Source: an uncultured Desulfovibrio sp. (GTDB lineage: Bacteria; Desulfobacterota; Desulfovibrionia; Desulfovibrionales; Desulfovibrionaceae). Taken from it: a stretch of DNA of 64,000 bases. Shown here in pieces: positions 42,121-52,118 of the stretch. The notes below the pieces were generated by a model. It saw only the letters and a list, made by a program, of their open reading frames with translations. It made no database searches and was not told the origin of the DNA. The stretch lies in assembly GCA_900541395.1 (NCBI GenBank), contig UQJT01000001.1, positions 62,001 through 126,000 on the forward strand. Reading direction: 5' to 3'. The number at the start of each line of letters is the position of its first letter. Position 1 is the first letter of the stretch. The position numbers and the translations under genes are program-made.

Positions 42121-42911
42121 ATTCGGGGAAAAGTCCGGGCTTCCCGCGCGGTTTTCCTTATATGCTCCGCTCCGGCCGCCGAGGGGACAGTCCGCACGGC
42201 TGGAGCGTTTTGCTCTTGAAAATATCTGCCGCCCGCAGGTTTGACGCCTCCACGCGCCGAACAATTCTCCGAGGTTCTGCCGTATCAACGGACCGGAGCA
42301 GATGGAGCCGAACACGGCGGCGGTCCGCAGTCGGCGGGAACGACTGCCGGGCGCTCCGGACGGTTCCGCTCGAAACGCAGAGTCAGCGGCGGGAAAAAGG
42401 CGGCGTGGACGCGGCGCAGTTCCTGCGGAGGCAGAGCCCCGCGGCCCGGCGGCGTCCATGACGAAAAAACGCAGACAAAGGATTTCGCCACAGCGGCGTA
42501 TCCACACATGTGTTTTCCGCGGCATGCCGTCCGACCGGAGAAATCAGGGCGATGCCCCGTCCGCCGAATGTTCAGCGCGGTTCGTCGCTTTCCTTCAGCG
42601 GAACTCGGGGGTAACGCGCCCGGTTACGCCCGCCTCGGCGGCATCTTTCGCGAAGTTGCCCGAGCCGATTTACAGAATGGAATTCATGCGCCCCATGTGG
42701 TCAACCCGACTTGCAGGCGGAGAAAGGCTCGCAAAGTATTCGGGATGTCGGCGCGCGACGGGAGACTTCTTCCACGACAAGGCCTTCGGCCGCAGACTCG
42801 GGGAAGGGAACGCCCATTTCAGTATTGTCCCCGCCGCGGGCTTCCGGTTCTTCCACAGCGCCGCGAAAGCGCTCCATGTTTCGCCTCGGCCGGATCGGAA
42901 GCGCCGCCCTT
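42121..42911. other. 790-base region with no supported gene
   Basis: Open frames on both strands are Arg/Pro/Gly-rich and match no family I know. The most protein-like are two short minus-strand frames: 42701-42877 (58 codons; starts MERFRGAVEEPEARGG after GAGGCGAAAC, ends FSACKSG) and 42285-42509 (74 codons, starts MCGYAAVAKS). Either could be a remnant of a decayed gene. Nothing repeated from elsewhere in the window was seen here. Confidence 0.5.
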
Positions 42912-43262
42912 TCACCCCTTGAACACGAAAAAGGCCCCGCCCACGATGAGGGCGAACCCCACCAGATGATTCCAGCTCAGGCTTTCGCCCAGATACAGCG
43001 TGGAAAACACGCCGAAGATGGTGAGCGAAATGACTTCCTGGATGGTCTTGAGTTCCGCCGCGCTGAAGTAGCCGTATCCGATACGGTTGGCGGGCACTTG
43101 CAGGCAGTATTCAAAAAAAGCCACTCCCCAACTGATGACGATGGCCGCCAGCACCGGCATGGCCTGATGGCGCAGATGACCGTACCATGCATAGGTCATG
43201 AACAGGTTGGAGCCGATGAGCAGGCCGATGGTGGCCACAGGAATGGGCATGTTGAACAGCAT
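42912..43262 (-). CDS. DMT-family membrane protein (DUF486)
   Basis: A 116-residue protein with four hydrophobic segments. It is a clear member of the DUF486 family, which belongs to the drug/metabolite transporter group: GLLIGSNLFMTYAWYGHL, SWGVAFFEYCLQVPANRIGY and KTIQEVISLTIFGVF are its conserved blocks. The transport role, if any, is not known. GGAGG lies before the ATG at 43262; a longer frame has no such site. It follows cimA after 75 bases on the same strand. Confidence 0.88.
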   Translation of the reverse strand: MLFNMPIPVATIGLLIGSNLFMTYAWYGHLRHQAMPVLAAIVISWGVAFFEYCLQVPANRIGYGYFSAAELKTIQEVISLTIFGVFSTLYLGESLSWNHLVGFALIVGGAFFVFKG

Positions 43263-43337
43263 TTCATCCGCCTCCGGGCGCGGGATGGCCTGTTCCGCCG
43301 ACGCGCTCCCCACGAAGAACGCCGGTCGGAAAGAATA

Positions 43338-44957
43338 TCAGTCTCCGCTCGCCCCGTGGTCGAGCCATTCGTCCCGGTACAGCTTGTAGCTGACCGAATC
43401 GGCCAGGGCCTGCCAACTGGCCTCGATGATGTCGTGGTCCACGCCCACAGTCACCCATGATCCGCTTTTGTCGGCCGATTCGATAAGCACCCGGGTGACC
43501 GAAGCCGTGCCCGTGGTATTGGCCGCGTCGTCGGGGTTGCCGGGCAGCACGCGGACCTTGAAGTCGCGCAGACTCATTTCGGCCAGACGGGGATAAAAAG
43601 GCAGCAAAGCCTTGCGCAGGGCGTTGTCCAGGGCGTTGACCGGACCGTGACCCGTGGCGGCGGTGTGTTCCACCACGCCCTCGACCTCGACCATGACCGT
43701 GGCTTCGGCCAGGGGCGCGCCACCCGTCTTGGTCTCCACCACCCGCAGTTGTTGCAGACGGAAGAATTCGCGCACGCCGCGCCGGGCCATCTTGCGCAGC
43801 AGCAACAGTTCCACGCTGGCCTCGGCGGCCGCGTAGTCGTAGCCCTGGCTGGCCTTTTTTTTGAGTTCGTTGGACAGTCCCTTGACCACGGGCTCGTCCT
43901 TGTCCAGATGGAAGCCGAAACGCCGGGCCAGGGACACTATATTGCTGCGGCCGCCCAATTCGCTGATCAGCACACGCTGGCCGTTGCCCACCAGTTCGGG
44001 CGCGATGTGCTCGTACAGAGAGGCGTCGCGGTTGACCGCGCTGACGTGTACCCCGCCCTTGTGCGCGAAGGCCGACCGCCCCACAAAGGCTTGACGGCTG
44101 AAGGGCGTCATGTTGGCCACTTCCGATACGTAACGGGATACGGCGGCCAACGAGGGCAGCCGCCCCTCGGGCAGGCAGGGCGTGTTCAGCTTGAGTTCCA
44201 GCACCGGAATGATGGAACACAGATTGGCGTTGCCGCAACGCTCGCCCACGCCGTTGATCGTGCCCTGGATATGAGTCGCTCCGGCCTGGACGGCGGCGAC
44301 GGTGGCGGCCACGGCCATCTCGCAGTCGTTGTGGGCGTGAATGCCCAGCACCGCGCCGGGCAGACGGCGGGCCACCTCGGCCACGATGGCGGCCACGTCG
44401 GCGGGCAGGGTGCCGCCGTTGGTGTCGCACAGCACCAGAGCCGAGGCCCCGGCCTCATGGGCGCTTTGCAGCGCGGCGAACGTGTAGTCGGCGTTTTCGC
44501 GCCAGCCGTCGAAAAAATGTTCGGCGTCGAAAAACACGGTGTCCGTATGGCGGCGCAAAAAGGCCACCGAATCACGGATGACGTCCAGGTTGCGGACGGG
44601 TTCCAGACGCAGGGCGTCCTTGGCATGGCGTTCGCTGGACTTGCCGAAAATGGTCAGCACGGGCGCGCCGCAACTGATAAGGGCGCGCAGGGTGGGATCG
44701 GCGTCCGCCGCATGGGCGGGGTGATGGGTGCTGCCGAAGGCGGCCACACGGGCATGATCCAGACTGTAGGACTGGATTTCGCGGAAAAAATCGGTATCCA
44801 CCGGGCTGGCCCCCGGCCAGCCGCCCTCGATGTAGTCCACGCCCAGTTCGTCCAGTTTGAGGGCGATCTTGATCTTGTCCGGCGTGGTCAACTGCACGTC
44901 TTCGCACTGCGCGCCGTCGCGCAGGGTGGTGTCGTAAAGCGTCATGGATGCGGACAT
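43338..44957 (-). CDS. cimA: (R)-citramalate synthase
   Basis: A 539-residue enzyme of the isopropylmalate/citramalate synthase family. The N-terminal motif LYDTTLRDGAQCEDVQLT, the GGWPGASPVD block and the metal-binding HAHNDCEMAVA and NGVGERCGNANL are characteristic; GGWPGA and CGNANL favour CimA over LeuA. CimA condenses pyruvate with acetyl-CoA to citramalate, the threonine-independent route to isoleucine. The C-terminal regulatory (LeuA dimer) domain is present, so feedback control by isoleucine is likely. It follows lysC after 13 bases. An in-frame ATG four codons later is possible. Confidence 0.92.
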   Translation of the reverse strand: MSASMTLYDTTLRDGAQCEDVQLTTPDKIKIALKLDELGVDYIEGGWPGASPVDTDFFREIQSYSLDHARVAAFGSTHHPAHAADADPTLRALISCGAPVLTIFGKSSERHAKDALRLEPVRNLDVIRDSVAFLRRHTDTVFFDAEHFFDGWRENADYTFAALQSAHEAGASALVLCDTNGGTLPADVAAIVAEVARRLPGAVLGIHAHNDCEMAVAATVAAVQAGATHIQGTINGVGERCGNANLCSIIPVLELKLNTPCLPEGRLPSLAAVSRYVSEVANMTPFSRQAFVGRSAFAHKGGVHVSAVNRDASLYEHIAPELVGNGQRVLISELGGRSNIVSLARRFGFHLDKDEPVVKGLSNELKKKASQGYDYAAAEASVELLLLRKMARRGVREFFRLQQLRVVETKTGGAPLAEATVMVEVEGVVEHTAATGHGPVNALDNALRKALLPFYPRLAEMSLRDFKVRVLPGNPDDAANTTGTASVTRVLIESADKSGSWVTVGVDHDIIEASWQALADSVSYKLYRDEWLDHGASGD

Positions 44958-44970
44958 GGCAGGCTCCGCG

Positions 44971-46197
44971 CTATTCCGCGCAAGACAGATGAAGGTCGAA
45001 TTCCCTGTGCAGGGTGTTCACCGCCAAATCGACCAGGCCTTCCTCGATGAGGCAGGAAATTTTGATTTCCGAAGTGCTGATCATGAGGATATTGACGCCC
45101 GCCCGGTACAGCGCGTCGAAGGCCCGGGCCGCCACGCCGCTGTGGTTGCGCATGCCCACCCCGATGACGGACACCTTGGCCACATTGAGGTCGTGCTCGA
45201 TATCCTGGCAGCCTATGGTCGGGCACACCGTGGACACAGTGGCCAGGGCGCGCTTCAAATCCTTGCGGGATACGGTGAAGGTCATGTCGGTAATGCCCTC
45301 GCGGCTGGCCTTCTGGACAATCATGTCCACCAAGATGCCGCCATCGGCCAGAGGGCCGAAAATAGCGGCGGAGATGCCCGGACGATCCGGAATGCCGCAC
45401 AACGTGACGCGGGCCTGATCGCGGTCGTAGGCAATGCCCGAAACCAGCACGGATTCCATCATTTCGTCCTCCTGCGTGACCAGCGTGCCGGGATCGTCGG
45501 AAAAAGTCGAGCGCACCCGCACGGGAACCTTGTATTTTTTGGCGAACTCCACGGACCGGATTTGCAGCACCTTGGCGCCCATAGACGACATTTCCAGCAT
45601 TTCCTCGTAGCTGACGCGCTCCACCTTGCGGGCCTCGGAGCACACGCGGGGGTCGGTGGTGTAGACGCCGTCCACGTCGGTATAGATATGACATTCGGTA
45701 TCGCCCAGGGCGGCGGCCACGGCCACGGCCGAGGTATCGGAGCCTCCCCGGCCCAGCGTGGTCAGCCGACCGGCGTCGGTGCACCCCTGAAAGCCCGCCA
45801 TGACCAACACGTCATACCGTTCCAGCTCGCGTCGCAGAAAATCGGCGTCGATGGACAGGATGCGCGCGCCGCCGTGGGCGTCGTCGGTGCGGACGGGCAA
45901 CTGGTGGCCGAGCAGGGAACGGGCGTTGACGCCCGCGTCGCGCAGCAGCATGGCGAACAGCGCCACGGACTCCTGCTCGCCTGTGGTCAGCAGCACGTCC
46001 AGTTCGGCCGGGTCGGGCTCGTCGGACCACTGGTAGGCCATCTCCAGCAATTTGTTGGTCTGCCCGTAGCGGGCGGACAGGACCACAATCACCTTGCAGC
46101 CCTCGCCCCGGGCGGCCAGCACCTTGGCGCGCACCTTTTTCATGCACTCCAGATCGGCAACGGAGGAGCCCCCGAATTTCTGCACCAGAATACGCAT
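44971..46197 (-). CDS. lysC: aspartate kinase
   Basis: Aspartokinase opens the lysine, threonine and methionine pathways by phosphorylating aspartate. The 408-residue protein has the kinase motif VQKFGGSSVAD at the N-terminus, GRGGSDTSAVAVAAAL and YTDVDGVYTTDPR in the catalytic domain, and two C-terminal ACT domains (ITDMTFTVSRKDLKRA and SVIGVGMRNHSGVAARAF) that bind feedback inhibitors. The length is that of the monofunctional lysine/threonine-sensitive type. AAGGATTCAGCC precedes the ATG. It lies between tsaE and cimA in one direction. Confidence 0.95.
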   Translation of the reverse strand: MRILVQKFGGSSVADLECMKKVRAKVLAARGEGCKVIVVLSARYGQTNKLLEMAYQWSDEPDPAELDVLLTTGEQESVALFAMLLRDAGVNARSLLGHQLPVRTDDAHGGARILSIDADFLRRELERYDVLVMAGFQGCTDAGRLTTLGRGGSDTSAVAVAAALGDTECHIYTDVDGVYTTDPRVCSEARKVERVSYEEMLEMSSMGAKVLQIRSVEFAKKYKVPVRVRSTFSDDPGTLVTQEDEMMESVLVSGIAYDRDQARVTLCGIPDRPGISAAIFGPLADGGILVDMIVQKASREGITDMTFTVSRKDLKRALATVSTVCPTIGCQDIEHDLNVAKVSVIGVGMRNHSGVAARAFDALYRAGVNILMISTSEIKISCLIEEGLVDLAVNTLHREFDLHLSCAE

Positions 46198-46252
46198 GGC
46201 TGAATCCTTGTATGTTTCACGCCGCGGCCGCTTCCGGCCGGAGACCGGCCGG

Positions 46253-46837
46253 TCAGCGCCGGTCGGGCGCCTGCGCCGACGGGAAGCCCGCGCGCCCCGC
46301 CACGGGAAAACGCGCTTCCAAAACGGGCCGCAACTCGTCCAGCAGACGGCGGGCGGCCTCGCCGTGGGCCGCCAGCCGCGCCAAGCGCTTCCTTTCGCAC
46401 GGTTGCCTTAGAATGTCCAGATTTTCCGCCGGGTCAGCCGCATACGGACGCAGTTCCACATCCAGCCTGTCCGGCGCATGAGACGACGTTGCCAGGCGTT
46501 CGGGCCACTCCAGAGCCAGCAGAACGCGCCCGTCGATTTCGTCCAGTTCCTCGGGCAAGGCCGAACCCGGCTCCAGCCGATACAAATCGGCGTGAAACAC
46601 GGGAGGCAGCGTGGGGTATTCGTTGCACAGGGTGAAACTGGGGCTGGCCACTTCGGCCTGGTCTCCGCCGGGCAGTGCGGCGGCCAAACCGCGCACCAGG
46701 GTGGTTTTGCCGCCGCCCAGATCGCCGTAAAGGTACAGAGCGGGCAAAACGTCGGAAGGACAGGACGCCAGGGCCCGCCCCAAAAGATCGCCCAAATTCA
46801 TGGTGGCTTCCGGAGAGTCCAGAATCAGCGTCAACAT
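46253..46837 (-). CDS. tsaE: tRNA threonylcarbamoyladenosine biosynthesis ATPase TsaE
   Basis: TsaE drives the TsaBDE complex that makes t6A in tRNAs. The 194-residue protein has the P-loop YLYGDLGGGKTTLVRGL near residue 35, the SPSFTLCNEY block, the HADLYRLE strand and the VLALEWPER motif. It is longer than usual (about 150-160) because of a C-terminal extension of some 45 residues without known motifs. GGAGGCGAGCC precedes the ATG at 46837, which overlaps the nnrDE stop region by seven bases. Confidence 0.93.
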   Translation of the reverse strand: MLTLILDSPEATMNLGDLLGRALASCPSDVLPALYLYGDLGGGKTTLVRGLAAALPGGDQAEVASPSFTLCNEYPTLPPVFHADLYRLEPGSALPEELDEIDGRVLLALEWPERLATSSHAPDRLDVELRPYAADPAENLDILRQPCERKRLARLAAHGEAARRLLDELRPVLEARFPVAGRAGFPSAQAPDRR

Positions 46838-48588
46838 GGCTCGCCTCCGCCGCGCCGCGGCGTATGGGAATGACAAGAAGGCCGGGGTCCGCGTTCCGCT
46901 CCGCGGCTCAGGGTTTCCAACAGGGGCCACGCGCCGGGCAATGCGGCGGCGATGTCGCGCGGTCCGTTGCCGCGCCGGGGATAAGGACCGGCCAGAGCCA
47001 GCCCGGCCAACGCATGCAGATGAACGCCCACGCAGGCCGCGTCCGGGGCGGTCCGTCCCGCGGCCAGCAGAGCGCCGATCAGTCCGGCCAGCACGTCACC
47101 CGAGCCGCCCACAGCCAGTTGCGGCACGTTGTAGGGGACGATGATCGAAGCTTCGCCCGGGCAGGCGATGAGGGTTCCCGCCCCCTTGAGCACCCATACC
47201 GCCGGAGCCAAGGCCGCCAGGGCGGCCAGCGCGCCGAAGCGATCCGCCTGCACGTCCGCTGCGCTCAGGCCCAGCAGGCGGGCCGCCTCGCCGGGATGGG
47301 GAGTGAGCACGTCGCGCCCGCCCAGCCCGGCCAACAGGTCGGGGCGCCCCGCCAGGGCGTACAGGGCGTCGGCGTCCAACACCAGAGGAGGCCGCGCGGG
47401 CAGGCCGAGCAAAGCGGTCAGAACGTCGCCCGCTCCGTTGTCCCGGCCCATGCCGGGGCCGACGACCGCGGCCCGGGCCGAAGCCAGAGCGGGGGCCAAC
47501 AAGTCCACGTGCCGGGCCGCCCACTCCGCAGCATGATTTTCACCCACGCGGGGCAAGGCCACGGTAAGCGCCTCGGGCAGTTCGGCGCGCACCTCGGGCA
47601 TGGACGCGACGGGCACGGCCGCTTCCACCAGACCGGCCCCGCCGCGCAACGCGCCTAAAGCGGCCAGGCGCGGCGCTCCGCTCATGCCCTCGCTCCCGCC
47701 GATTACCAGCACCCGCCCGGCCTCGCCCTTATGGGCCGGACCGGAGGACGCGACGGCCTCCGCCCGGTCCAGACGGCGGGCGCGACGCGGTCGAGGCAAG
47801 TCCGGACCGCGGCTCACCGTAAAAACATCCGTGGCATCGGCCGATTGCGCCGAAGCCGGGCCCCGCCACAGACGATAAGACGCGGCGGCGCGGGCGGCGG
47901 CGGGAATGCCGATGGGACACACCTCCAGCCTGCCGGTGTGGGCCGCGGCTTCGGGAACCAGCAGGCCCGGCTTGGGGGCCTGGAAGGTAACGGTGAGGGT
48001 GGCGCGCACCGCGTCGGGCGCGGCGCGGCCGCTGCCCGCGTCGAAGCCCGAGGGCACGTCCAGGGCCAGGATGAAACTGCCGGCCCCGGCCAGAGCGTTG
48101 ATCCGGGCCGCCACAGCGGCCTCGGCCGGGCGCAGGGGGCCGGAAAATCCCGTGCCCAGCAATCCGTCCACTACAATATCGGGCACAATATCGGATACGG
48201 CGCGGGAAACGGACAGAGCCGGGCTCCATGCCCAGGCGGCGGGCCGTTCGGGACGTGCCGGAGCGAAGGGCACGCCCAAGCGGCGGGCCAGCAGGGCGTA
48301 GCGACGGGCCGCGCCCCTGGCGGCGGACAGCGGCCGGGTGTGCAGCACACGGGGCAGGGCTCCGGCGTCGAGCAGATGCCGAGCCAGACAAGCCGCGTCG
48401 CCGCCGTTGTTGCCGCCGCCCATGACCAACAGCACGCGCGCGCCCCGCAGCGGTCCGTAATGGCGACGCAACGCGGCGAAGGCCGCGCGGGCCGCGTTTT
48501 CCATCAGCACCTCTTCGGGCAGCCCCAGAGCCGCGGCCGCTCTATCCCAGTCCGCCATTTCAGCCGGAGTCGGCACGGGCGCAAACAT
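46831..48588 (-). CDS. bifunctional NAD(P)H-hydrate epimerase/dehydratase
   Basis: A 585-residue fusion of the two NAD(P)H-hydrate repair enzymes. The N-terminal YjeF_N domain (epimerase) has MENAARAAFAALR and MGGGNNGGDAACLARHL; the C-terminal ribokinase-like domain (ADP-dependent dehydratase) has GGSEGMSGAPRLAALGALR, VVGPGMGRDNGAG and AVGGSGDVLAGLIGALLAAG with the catalytic GSGD. It restores NADH and NADPH damaged by hydration. GGAGGGCTGATT precedes the ATG at 48588; the frame extends upstream only as a shadow of acpS. The gene is sandwiched between acpS and tsaE in a tight run. Confidence 0.93.
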   Translation of the reverse strand: MFAPVPTPAEMADWDRAAAALGLPEEVLMENAARAAFAALRRHYGPLRGARVLLVMGGGNNGGDAACLARHLLDAGALPRVLHTRPLSAARGAARRYALLARRLGVPFAPARPERPAAWAWSPALSVSRAVSDIVPDIVVDGLLGTGFSGPLRPAEAAVAARINALAGAGSFILALDVPSGFDAGSGRAAPDAVRATLTVTFQAPKPGLLVPEAAAHTGRLEVCPIGIPAAARAAASYRLWRGPASAQSADATDVFTVSRGPDLPRPRRARRLDRAEAVASSGPAHKGEAGRVLVIGGSEGMSGAPRLAALGALRGGAGLVEAAVPVASMPEVRAELPEALTVALPRVGENHAAEWAARHVDLLAPALASARAAVVGPGMGRDNGAGDVLTALLGLPARPPLVLDADALYALAGRPDLLAGLGGRDVLTPHPGEAARLLGLSAADVQADRFGALAALAALAPAVWVLKGAGTLIACPGEASIIVPYNVPQLAVGGSGDVLAGLIGALLAAGRTAPDAACVGVHLHALAGLALAGPYPRRGNGPRDIAAALPGAWPLLETLSRGAERGPRPSCHSHTPRRGGGEPC

Positions 48589-48590
48589 AA

Positions 48591-48971
48591 TCAGCCCTCC
48601 AGAATCACCACGGCGGCGGCCGCGTCGCGCTCGTGCGTCAGGGAAATATGGACGGAGGCGGCCCCCAGTTCCCCGGCCCGGCGGGCGGCCGCGCCATGCA
48701 GATGCAGTTCGGGCTTGCCCGAAGGCAGGGAAACCACTTCCACGTCCCGGGGGCCCACGCCGGCGGCGAAGCCCGTGCCCAGGGCCTTGACCGCCGCCTC
48801 CTTGGCGGCGAAACGGGCGGCCACGTAGGCTGTCCGGGGCCCCGACGCGGCAGGCAGGGCCGCGCGCTCGACCGGGGTCAGCACGCGTTCCAGCAGACGA
48901 TCGCCGAAGCGCTCCAGACTGCGCTCCATGCGCGGCAGGGACACCAGGTCCAGACCGAGACCGAGAATCAT
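48591..48971 (-). CDS. acpS: holo-[acyl-carrier-protein] synthase
   Basis: AcpS moves phosphopantetheine from CoA to acyl carrier protein. The 126-residue protein has the [20 protein letters not shown] motif with the Mg-binding Asp and the [15 protein letters not shown] helix with the catalytic Glu/Lys. The [13 protein letters not shown] block closes the active site. Length is typical. Two bases separate its stop from the nnrDE start, so it heads the acpS-nnrDE-tsaE-lysC-cimA series. Confidence 0.94.
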   Translation of the reverse strand: MILGLGLDLVSLPRMERSLERFGDRLLERVLTPVERAALPAASGPRTAYVAARFAAKEAAVKALGTGFAAGVGPRDVEVVSLPSGKPELHLHGAAARRAGELGAASVHISLTHERDAAAAVVILEG

Positions 48972-49052
48972 AGGCGCGCCTTGGTTGAAGTCGTGGCCCG
49001 ACTTGAATCAAGCGGGCGAAAACAGGTACGTTGCAGGCCCGCGCCCGGAATG

Positions 49053-49994
49053 TCAAGAAACGGCGCGCGGGCCTCGGGCCGCGCCCGGCAGACGCAGGGC
49101 CGCCCGGTTGCGACGCATGATGGACAGGGTCTGCAGGGCCACGGACAGGATGATGAGCCCCAGACCGCCGTAAAAGGCGGCGTTGAGTTGCCGGGCCTCG
49201 TCGAAAATGAGCATGGCCAGCAGAATGCTGTACACAGGTTCCAGATTATAGGTAAGATTGACCGTGAAGGCCGAAATGCTTTGCAGCGCCTGGATTTGGA
49301 GGATATACAGGCCGATGGTGCAGAACAACGAAAGCATGAGCAGAAAGGCGAAGTCCCGGCCGTCGGGCAGGGCGAAGGGTATGGACAGCGCGGGCAGATA
49401 GAAGGGCAGCAGGCAGCTCAGACCGAGAAAGCCGCCGATCATCTCGTACCACAGCATGGTGGAGGCGTGACGGTCGCGCCCCACCCGCTTGTTGACGATG
49501 GTGAACAGGGCCGCCAGAATCGCGCCGACGAGGCCCATGGCAATCCCCGCGCGGTAGCGGGTGTCGAAGTGAAAAATCAGGGCCACGCCCGCCACGGTGA
49601 GCAGGCTGAAGGCCATTTCCCGCAGCGAAATGCGGCGACGGTCGAACAGCGGCTCCATAAGGGCGGTGAAAAAGCCCACGGTGGAAAAGCTGACCACGCC
49701 CACGGACACATTGGAAGCCTTGATGCTGCCGTAAAAAAAGACCCAATGCAGCCCCAGCAGCACGCCCACGCCGCCGATGCGCAGCGCGTCGCGCAAGGAT
49801 ACGCGGGGCAGCCGTCGCCCCAGGGCCAGCAGCGCCCCGAACAAAAGCGCGGTGATAAGCAGGCGGTACCACACCAGCAGTCCCTCGTTGAGGCTGATCA
49901 GCTTGCCGAACACGCCTGTGAATCCGGCCAGCAGCACGGACAGATGCAACTTGCCGAAGGCGAGGGGCATGGAATCGGGCTTGGCGTCAAACAT
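49053..49994 (-). CDS. EamA/DMT-family transporter
   Basis: A 313-residue membrane protein with ten hydrophobic segments arranged as two EamA repeats. The first repeat ends near SVGVVSFSTVGFFTALMEPL, the second carries VNLTYNLEPVYSILLAMLIFDEA, the typical conserved helix 9-10 region. Family members export amino acids, purines or metabolites; the substrate is unknown. The ATG at 49994 follows GGAGCATTCCC. A long in-frame opening that continues upstream overlaps mutL on the other strand and is not coding. Divergent from mutL. Confidence 0.88.
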   Translation of the reverse strand: MFDAKPDSMPLAFGKLHLSVLLAGFTGVFGKLISLNEGLLVWYRLLITALLFGALLALGRRLPRVSLRDALRIGGVGVLLGLHWVFFYGSIKASNVSVGVVSFSTVGFFTALMEPLFDRRRISLREMAFSLLTVAGVALIFHFDTRYRAGIAMGLVGAILAALFTIVNKRVGRDRHASTMLWYEMIGGFLGLSCLLPFYLPALSIPFALPDGRDFAFLLMLSLFCTIGLYILQIQALQSISAFTVNLTYNLEPVYSILLAMLIFDEARQLNAAFYGGLGLIILSVALQTLSIMRRNRAALRLPGAARGPRAVS

Positions 49995-50105
49995 GGGAAT
50001 GCTCCAAAACTCGGGGTGAACGGCGTTTCGGGGCATATACCAAGCACGGTCCGGAGGCAAGCGGCATCGCTTGTTCTCCGCCGCGCTCCGGTATATATTC
50101 TTCGT

Positions 50106-52118
50106 ATGAGCTTCATCGTCGACACACCTCCCGCGGCCCCTGTTTCTCCCGCTTCCTCCGCCTCCATCCACGTGCTCCCGCCGGAGTTGGCCAACCAGAT
50201 CGCCGCGGGCGAGGTGGTGGAACGCCCCGCCAGCGTGGTCAAGGAGCTGACCGAAAACAGCCTGGACGCGGGCGCGCGCCATGTGGAAGCAATTCTGGAA
50301 AACGGCGGCCAGACCCTGATCCGGGTCACCGACGACGGCCGGGGCGTCGCCCCCGGCGAACTGGAACTGGCCGTCACCCGCCACGCCACCAGCAAAATAG
50401 CCGGGGTGGACGATCTGTCCCGAATCGCCTCCTACGGTTTCCGGGGCGAAGCCTTGCCCAGCATAGCCTCGGTGTCGCGCTTCCGCATCGTATCCGCGCC
50501 CCGCGCGGCGGACGGTTCCATCGGCGACGCCCACAGCCTGGACGTGGAGTACGGCTCCGTCAAACGCTCGGGTCCGGCCTCGCTGCGCGAGGGGACTATG
50601 GTGGAGGTCCGCGACCTGTTCACCAATATTCCGGCCCGGCTCAAATTTCTCAAAAGCCCGGCCACCGAACTCAAGCGCGCCCAGGAATTGTTCACCCGCC
50701 TGGCCCTGGCCCGGACCGACGTGGGATTCGTTCTCATGGCGGGCTCGCGCGAGGCGCTGCGCTTCGAGGCGGGGCAGAACCTGACCCGACGCCTGGGCCT
50801 GTTGTGGCCGCCTCTGGTGGTGGACGCCCTGCGCCCCTTCGATCTGACCGTGGGGTCCGTCCGCGTGCGGGGGCTGGCCTCCAACCCGCGCTCGTCCCAA
50901 CCGCGCGCCGACCGCATGTTGTTCTACGTCAACGGCCGGGCCGTCAACGACAGGCTCATCATGCGGGCCGTGCGCCAGGCTTATCAGGGACGCCTGACCA
51001 GCCGCGACTACCCGCAGGCGGTGCTGTTTCTGGATCTTCCGCCCGACGAAGTGGACGTCAACGTCCATCCGGCCAAAAACGAAGTCCGTTTTCGGGACGA
51101 ACAAGCCGTGTTCGTGGCCGTGCTGCGCGCCGTGGGACAGGTGCTGAACGTCGACGCCGCCTCCGTTGCCCGTTCCGGAGAATTGACGCCGCCGACATCC
51201 GCTTCGGACGCGGATGTCGCTCCCTCCCGTTCCGTGCCCGACGCCGCCCCTCATCCGCCGGGCTTCTGGGGCGAGGCCGATCGCACCCGCATTATGCCCC
51301 GGCGCGAACCCCGTCCCGACCTGACCGCGTCGGATTACGCTCCCGAGGACGGCGCGCCTTTCGGCGGCGGCATGCGGGAGGCCCCCGCGCCCTACATAAC
51401 GGCTCGCCCCACGGGGGCTCCGACTCCACCGGACTTTCCGGTCGCTCCGCTTCCTGATTCCCGCCTTGATGCGGACCGCCCCGCGCCGGAGCGTTCGGCC
51501 TTTCCCGCTCCGCACACGACGACGGAGCAAGCGGGCACGGACGAGCGGGACGCGCCCGTACCCCTCTCCAGCCGGGATTTCCGCTATCTGGGGCAGATTG
51601 CGGGCACTTACCTGGTCCTGGGCAAAGGCCGGGATACTTTGGTGCTGCTCGATCAGCACGCCGCCCATGAACGCATCCTCTACGAAAAATTCCGACAGGG
51701 CGGTCTGCGCGGGGTCGGGCGCCCGGTGCTGGTTCCGCTGGAAATGCCCCTGCATCCGGCCGAGGAAGAACGCCTGTTGGAAATGCGGGACACCCTGGCC
51801 GAACTGGGCTTTGAACTGGAAACCCGGGGCGGCCGCTGCTCGGTCACGGCTCTGCCTCCCTCGCTGGATCGCTCCGCCGCGGCGGCCTTTCTGCGCGAAG
51901 CTCTGTCCGGCCGCCAGGACGATCTGACGGCGCTGTGGGCCTCCCATGCCTGCGCCACGGCCATCCGGGCCGGTCAAAGCCTGACCGAGACGGATGCCCT
52001 GGCCCTGGTGGCCCAATGGCTGGCCGCCGAAGAGCCGGACTATTGCCCGCACGGCCGCCCCTGCGCCGTCACATTGGACAAAGGCGACCTGGAAAAACTG
52101 TTCAAGCGACGCCAGTGA
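50106..52118 (+). CDS. mutL: DNA mismatch repair protein MutL
   Basis: A 670-residue MutL with the N-terminal GHKL ATPase: ELTENSLDAGARHVE, VTDDGRGV, HATSKI and YGFRGEALPSI are the ATP-site motifs. A variable Pro-rich linker (about 370-490) precedes the C-terminal dimer domain. There the sequence DQHAAHERILYE fits the endonuclease consensus DQHA(X)2E(X)4E exactly, and CPHGRP matches the second metal-site motif. This suggests MutL nicks DNA itself, as in bacteria without MutH. The ATG has no strong ribosome site. It is divergent from the EamA gene. Confidence 0.95.
   Translation: MSFIVDTPPAAPVSPASSASIHVLPPELANQIAAGEVVERPASVVKELTENSLDAGARHVEAILENGGQTLIRVTDDGRGVAPGELELAVTRHATSKIAGVDDLSRIASYGFRGEALPSIASVSRFRIVSAPRAADGSIGDAHSLDVEYGSVKRSGPASLREGTMVEVRDLFTNIPARLKFLKSPATELKRAQELFTRLALARTDVGFVLMAGSREALRFEAGQNLTRRLGLLWPPLVVDALRPFDLTVGSVRVRGLASNPRSSQPRADRMLFYVNGRAVNDRLIMRAVRQAYQGRLTSRDYPQAVLFLDLPPDEVDVNVHPAKNEVRFRDEQAVFVAVLRAVGQVLNVDAASVARSGELTPPTSASDADVAPSRSVPDAAPHPPGFWGEADRTRIMPRREPRPDLTASDYAPEDGAPFGGGMREAPAPYITARPTGAPTPPDFPVAPLPDSRLDADRPAPERSAFPAPHTTTEQAGTDERDAPVPLSSRDFRYLGQIAGTYLVLGKGRDTLVLLDQHAAHERILYEKFRQGGLRGVGRPVLVPLEMPLHPAEEERLLEMRDTLAELGFELETRGGRCSVTALPPSLDRSAAAAFLREALSGRQDDLTALWASHACATAIRAGQSLTETDALALVAQWLAAEEPDYCPHGRPCAVTLDKGDLEKLFKRRQ

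Noticed and set aside
42241..42969. 242-codon plus-strand open frame
   Set aside because: Arg/Pro-rich with no motif and an overlap with the DUF486 3' end on the other strand. More likely non-coding or decayed DNA.
48633..50105. Upstream extension of the mutL frame
   Set aside because: The frame is open but antisense to acpS and the EamA gene. The true MutL start is at 50106, where the ATPase domain begins soon after.
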